DNA from: Paenibacillus sp. Soil787
Lineage (GTDB): Bacteria > Bacillota > Bacilli > Paenibacillales > NBRC-103111
NCBI RefSeq assembly: GCF_001429545.1
Contig: NZ_LMSP01000011.1
Location: 1-37,013 of the forward strand
Direction: 5' to 3'
Length of the DNA: 37,013 nucleotides
The translations under genes and the position numbers were made by a program. The notes below the pieces were generated by a model. The model had not been told where the DNA came from. It did not search any database and saw only the letters and a program-made list of their open reading frames with translations. Shown here in pieces: positions 33,801 through 37,013 of this stretch. The number at the start of each line of letters is the position of its first letter. Within the stretch, counting starts at the first letter, position 1.

Positions 33801-34787
33801 TCCAATACGACAACTCCTGGGCTGCAAGAGGCATACTTGGGCAGCGGAATTCTGCCTAATACAACAGATCCTAATCAGACAGCTTTCTATGTACGTAATT
33901 ATAATGACATCGTGGTACCAACCAAAAGAGGTACACTAACGCTCAGCTATGACGCAAATATCAGAAATGATGCCGGAAAGTATATTTCCGTATTTCAATT
34001 TGGATATTTCGATAATCCAACTGGTCAGGGTCCTGCATTACCAAGCTGGAAAAATATTGGCGGAGTAGTTGATGCCAAGAACAATACGATTACCGTTCCA
34101 ATTGATTCTTTTGGATATTTCCAGGTCATGTATATGGACGACAGCTTTAATGATGTCACGAATCACCCGTGGGCGAGAGATGATTTGGATACCTTGTATT
34201 CAAAAGGAATTATGTCTCCTAAGACGCCTTATCAATTTATGCCAAACGATGCCATTAGTCGTGGTGAGTTTGTCACAATGTTAGTCAAAATTTTCGACAT
34301 ACCACTTTTGAACCAAGATACACAACAAAGTGCTTATAATAATACTTCTGCTACCTTCTTGGACGTTCAAAGAGGTTATACAGATCCAACGGGTCTTACT
34401 AACTTCTTATCTATTGAAGCGGCAGCTAGAGCGGGTATCATCCGTGGTAATGCCAATGGAACGTTCTTACCTAGAAGCCCAATTACGCGACAAGATGCAG
34501 CCGTAATCATTGCAAGGGCAGCGGAGCTTAAATTAACTTCTGATCAACAAAAATCATTAACTGCACTTCAAAAGATTTTCACAGATGCAAATGCTGTTGA
34601 TGTTTACGCTGTTCCATCTGTAGAGGCTGTAAATAAGGCTGGTTTAATTGAAGGTATAGATAATGTACTTCTACAAGGACAGAAGAAACTAACACAACGT
34701 TTCGACCCAACGGAAAACTTTACTCGTGCTGAGGCATCAGAGGTTGCCATTCGTGTAATGAAGCAACAAAAGAAACTTCCTAAATAA
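30858..34787 (+). CDS. Large exported protein with three C-terminal SLH domains
   Basis: This is a cell-surface protein of 1309 residues. It has a signal peptide (basic MKTKLRRKKWL, hydrophobic core, ending NASA-AA near residue 32) and about 1050 residues of beta-rich, Thr/Asn/Ser-rich sequence that look like repeated Ig-like or Big-like modules. Three SLH domains (about 1093-1150, 1165-1225 and 1235-1305) end in basic KQQKKLPK. The third has the usual TRAE; the first has SRGE and the second TRQD. The only two cysteines, C561 and C568 (TCGAITGPC), may form a disulfide. TTG 30858 is the start, with AAGGAGG 8 bases upstream. The DNA is noticeably richer in AT than its neighbours. Likely a wall-anchored adhesin, minor S-layer component or structural protein; no enzymatic motif was recognised. 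Confidence 0.85.
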   Translation: MKTKLRRKKWLSISLMVAMLLALLPPLNASAAATISISNLYSPNPNNPLTPYDDSLVNKFTVNPIEVDTLINGIADDQITDMYYEIFNANTNQTTTVKTNKAVKSVSNNSEIAFQNVQLSPGKNIITVKFGTTGNIASQPAYAYYTPVTNISNLQFNGVDFLDGGIYPKGPPYTGISITGTSTNANAIEANYGGTVYQPAAFQNGNFTYVTNTGRTTDIAFNPGDNKIIFAANNLTNYYTSNRSFIYDNGKAFAYNALIDLKGTAPSKKLVDNPIIQDAATPIQDVALKANIKNPLIGTNATVTTFVYVDVYTSGMASTKLHFDFTNTLNTPLYTPPTAPSQLNSGGVPSASLTKNATLTTSDYMVYDFNGQLPVNTNSTIQQVNFEFTDSNGLKTTSQYTYSYVNPNQPYVDHVNVKRSSASGGTSYEAAVSPSGTTQISEFPAKLEVYTSNNTTGVQINLNGVPYPASPIPGFTTSTAAVDANGNAINDVNGVQMKDYSINLQGIQDGPVVFQVIPYIGGVPSAAGTKQYSLNISGAPYVIINNLFTGMVVDSASKLTCGAITGPCITGRLVNVPTADYGTEIYTLNGTVVKPIAANIPAAGNNGTFTLTSTELNPIFKGDGKYTFKVQLKINGQLITTSSVDIFVLSSNVPVINYLKPVEADPLNPQFTATSQPDTYATRATTVQFQGEIVNSAVGVTPGTALYLRKAPAAYSNTTIPVGGQIVLNPILTNVPLQDFNTPASTPTVPNPSAISLSEYGTYVFELVAANASSGSTANKLVTIIREPVPYAFISPRPNQIIKNNKDVDQANINQNFYMIQLQADNADSITFGKDEAIYDKINKKYMYEVKNLKAGANTIKFTVNRGTAKTNASIILFNTNTDIEGEQYKTPLASSNTKVFNGQIQLNFPKDTKLMRNDRTSTTQYITIDRQVLFGIANNDDGRIDKPNESLLGVNYLTTPSHFRTASKKYWIDAGIIPPTSNTTTPGLQEAYLGSGILPNTTDPNQTAFYVRNYNDIVVPTKRGTLTLSYDANIRNDAGKYISVFQFGYFDNPTGQGPALPSWKNIGGVVDAKNNTITVPIDSFGYFQVMYMDDSFNDVTNHPWARDDLDTLYSKGIMSPKTPYQFMPNDAISRGEFVTMLVKIFDIPLLNQDTQQSAYNNTSATFLDVQRGYTDPTGLTNFLSIEAAARAGIIRGNANGTFLPRSPITRQDAAVIIARAAELKLTSDQQKSLTALQKIFTDANAVDVYAVPSVEAVNKAGLIEGIDNVLLQGQKKLTQRFDPTENFTRAEASEVAIRVMKQQKKLPK

Positions 34788-34801
34788 AAAGAAGCAAAAA
34801 T

Positions 34802-34838
34802 AAAGACTGTATCCGATTTTTCGGATGCAGTCTTTTGT
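34802..34838 (+). terminator. Intrinsic terminator after the large SLH protein gene
   Basis: AAAGACTGTATCCGA (34802-34816) pairs with TCGGATGCAGTCTTT (34821-34835): fifteen pairs with one G-T wobble, loop TTTT, then TTTTG. Because both flanks are A/T rich it could work on both strands. Confidence 0.92.
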
Positions 34839-34840
34839 TT

Positions 34841-35076
34841 GTCAAGTAGGTGAAGATGTATGAATTAATAGATAGGTACCTCAATTGGTAGCTCGATTAA
34901 TTGGAAAATACTTATCAATGAAATTATGCATACACTCACGTATACTAATGCATGTAGCCAAGGTGATAGACGCGAAGCTACATAGAGTCATGTCATGATT
35001 CATTAGTCGTCCCGTTGGTTATAAGTTTTTATAATAACAAAAAAACTTTCATAATATTAGGAGGAAACAAACCTTT
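34841..35076. other. Leader region of the S-layer gene
   Basis: No gene is seen. Notable items are an odd palindrome TCATG-T-CATGA (34988-34998), two ATGCAT palindromes flanking CAC-type sequence near 34926-34955, and a TATAAT at 35030-35035 with only a weak -35. The strong ribosome site AGGAGG lies at about 35059-35064. S-layer genes often have long leaders that stabilise the mRNA; a start site cannot be placed from sequence alone. Confidence 0.4.
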
Positions 35077-37013
35077 ATGAAGAAAACACTATCCGTAGTT
35101 CTTACATCCGCTATGGCTCTTTCCATGTTCTCATCGGTCGCATTTGGTAAAACATCTGCTGACTTCACAGACTTGAAAGACCTGGATGCAGCAACAAAAG
35201 CGAAGTTCGATGCGATGATCACTGCTGGTATTTTTGACGGCGTGACTGACACAACTTTCGGTTTGAAAGACGAAATGAACCGTGCACAATTTGCGAAAGT
35301 AGCGGCATTGATCATGGGTCTGGAAGTAAACAAAGACTTGAAAACATCGACATTCACTGACGTTAGTGTAACCGACGCAGCAAATGGTTATGCACTTCCT
35401 TACATCGAAGCTTTGAAAACTGCAGGTGTTACGGATGGCTATGCTGAAGGTCAATACAACCCGGCTGGTAAAGTAACGAAAGAACAACTGGCTACTTTCT
35501 TGGTTCGTGTTCTTGGTCAAGATGCAGCAGCTAAAAGCAAAACAGGTACAGATACAACTGTTTCTGATTGGGCACAAGGCTATGTCGCTTTGGCACTTGA
35601 ACTGAAACTTCTATCTAACGGCACAGACGGTAAATTCGGCGGTATGGCTAACGCAACTCGCGATCTTCTTGTGAGCGGCGCATACGAAGCGAAACAACAA
35701 TACGTACCAGCTGGTAAAGTATCCGTAACGGAAGCAAAAGCAACTGGCGTTCAACAAGTAACAGTAAGCTTCAACAAACCTGTAGATACAGCTAAAGCAA
35801 CAGTTGCTTTAACAAAAGGAACTGCAAACATTGCAACTTCTGTTAAATTCGCTGATGATAAAAAATCTGCTGTACTGACACTAACTGACGTAAAAGTAAG
35901 CGAAGGTAGCTATACAGCAACACTTTCTGGTCTAGATGCAGCTGGCGTTGATAAGACAACAGCAACATTTACAGCTGAAAATGAAAAAGTGACAAAACTT
36001 AGCTTTGTAAATGCAAGTGATAAAATTGCTAAATCAGCTAAAGTCATTGTAAAAGTAAAAGCAGAAAACCAATATGGAGAAAATGCTTCAATTAATGGTG
36101 GCAGCTATACGGCATATGTATCCGGTGCTTCTCAATCTTTAACTAGAAACGAAGATACAGGTTTGCTAGAGCTTACACTTGACACAAGTGCTAAGCAATC
36201 CGAGATTGATGTTATTCCTGTGAATGTATTCTTAACAAACTCTTCTGTATCTGTACAAAAAACATTAAAAGTTGGAACTGAGCCTTACGTAACGAAAGTT
36301 GAGTTAGGTACAGTGAAATATCCAACGGGTAAAACGATGCTTTCCAGCAAAGGCGACGTTGCAGAAATCGGAATCACACGTTACGATCAGTACGGTGATG
36401 TAATCGCTGAAGGTGCAATTGTTGCGACACGTACGGCTTATGATGCAGTTATCACGCCTTACAGCTTTGATGCTCTTAAACTTGCAACTGACGATTATGA
36501 TACTGTGAAAATCAGCTTGGATAAAGAAGTTGAAAAAGCAGGAGACTACACTGCAACGATTTATGTTGGTTCTGCAAGTGCAACAGTAACTGTAAAAACA
36601 GAATCTTCAAAAGTAGCTAACAAAGTTGAGTTCGGTTCCCTCAATGGCGTATTGGCACATGGTGATACAGACAAATACATCCCGATCGTTGCTTATGACG
36701 CGAATGGTAACAAATTAAGTGCGCAAGACATTGCTGATCAAGCAGCAGCAAAAAGATTCTCCCTGTCCGTTTCTGGTGGAACAGTTGCAACTGGTAACAA
36801 CGGAAATGATGCGATTGTACAAACGGGTGAGCATAAAGGTCAAATTAAACTTGACTCGGTCGATGCTTCCGCTAACAGCGTAGTATTTATCAACTTGGGT
36901 ATCTACTCTGCTAACGTTCAAAACAATGCTCAACAAAGCTTTACAATTCAAGAAGCTCGTAAACCAGAAACATTGGTTCTTGATGGTAGCAAGCCAGCTC
37001 AACAAGCACTTGC
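35077..37013 (+). CDS. S-layer protein with three N-terminal SLH domains (cut off by window end)
   Basis: The first 645 codons are present. The product has a signal peptide (MKKTLSVVLTSAMALSMFSS..., cleavage near VAFG-KTS, residue 24) and three SLH domains at about 28-82, 92-148 and 161-208, with MNRAQF, VTKEQL and ATRDLL at the positions of the TRAE motif. From about 215 on there are Ig-like modules (KVSVTEAKATGVQQVTVSF and repeats of the same kind). SLH domains would bind the pyruvylated polymer, leaving the rest to form the crystalline surface array. Codons are strongly biased to GGT, GCT, CGT, AAA, GAA and GTA, as expected for a very highly expressed protein. AGGAGG about 12 bases upstream of ATG 35077. 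The 3' end is beyond the window. Confidence 0.9.
   Translation, partial: MKKTLSVVLTSAMALSMFSSVAFGKTSADFTDLKDLDAATKAKFDAMITAGIFDGVTDTTFGLKDEMNRAQFAKVAALIMGLEVNKDLKTSTFTDVSVTDAANGYALPYIEALKTAGVTDGYAEGQYNPAGKVTKEQLATFLVRVLGQDAAAKSKTGTDTTVSDWAQGYVALALELKLLSNGTDGKFGGMANATRDLLVSGAYEAKQQYVPAGKVSVTEAKATGVQQVTVSFNKPVDTAKATVALTKGTANIATSVKFADDKKSAVLTLTDVKVSEGSYTATLSGLDAAGVDKTTATFTAENEKVTKLSFVNASDKIAKSAKVIVKVKAENQYGENASINGGSYTAYVSGASQSLTRNEDTGLLELTLDTSAKQSEIDVIPVNVFLTNSSVSVQKTLKVGTEPYVTKVELGTVKYPTGKTMLSSKGDVAEIGITRYDQYGDVIAEGAIVATRTAYDAVITPYSFDALKLATDDYDTVKISLDKEVEKAGDYTATIYVGSASATVTVKTESSKVANKVEFGSLNGVLAHGDTDKYIPIVAYDANGNKLSAQDIADQAAAKRFSLSVSGGTVATGNNGNDAIVQTGEHKGQIKLDSVDASANSVVFINLGIYSANVQNNAQQSFTIQEARKPETLVLDGSKPAQQAL

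Overview
The window looks like a chromosomal segment of a spore-forming, flagellated, S-layer-bearing Gram-positive of the Paenibacillus type. The reasons are: SpoIID, SpoIIQ and SpoIIID are present; FlhO/FlhP flagellar rod-hook proteins lie next to Mbl; strong AGGAGG-type ribosome sites precede most genes, with frequent GTG/TTG starts; and a CsaB/TagA/TagO secondary-cell-wall-polymer set is linked to SLH-domain proteins. Every gene I can support is on the + strand. No tRNA, rRNA, CRISPR array, phage gene or transposase gene was seen.

Region 1 (about 250-11300) is an 11-gene respiratory complex I operon, nuoABCDHIJKLMN, with a recognisable promoter in front and a strong intrinsic terminator behind. 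The NADH-oxidising module (NuoE, F, G) is absent, so the electron donor is not defined by this locus. Genes overlap or nearly touch except between nuoH and nuoI, where 550 bases of repeat-rich non-coding DNA intervene: three tandem 78-bp units and several copies of a 20-bp element. NuoC carries a roughly 178-residue Ala/Glu/Arg-rich GC-rich N-terminal extension.

Region 2 (11300-14900) begins with about 770 bases of non-coding DNA holding degenerate CCTGCA-type repeats and nested inverted repeats. It is followed by a secreted subtilisin-like protease with three C-terminal SLH anchors and a small DUF1146 membrane protein.

Region 3 (15070-25170) resembles the Bacillus order murAA-spoIID-spoIIQ-spoIIID-mbl-flhO-flhP-(fabZ), with an EpuA-like small membrane protein, a CDP-alcohol phosphatidyltransferase and a phospho-sugar mutase added. 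It combines peptidoglycan precursor synthesis, engulfment-stage sporulation, cell-shape control, flagellar rod/hook parts and lipid synthesis.

Region 4 (25350-37013) is a cell-surface block: a polytopic DUF5693-type protein overlapping csaB, then tagA-like and tagO-like glycosyltransferases for the secondary cell wall polymer, a 1309-residue exported SLH protein, and the first 645 codons of an S-layer protein that runs off the end of the window. The logic is coherent: TagO starts the lipid-linked polymer, TagA adds a ManNAc-type sugar, CsaB adds the pyruvate ketal that SLH domains bind, and SLH proteins (the protease, the 1309-residue protein and the S-layer protein) are the clients.
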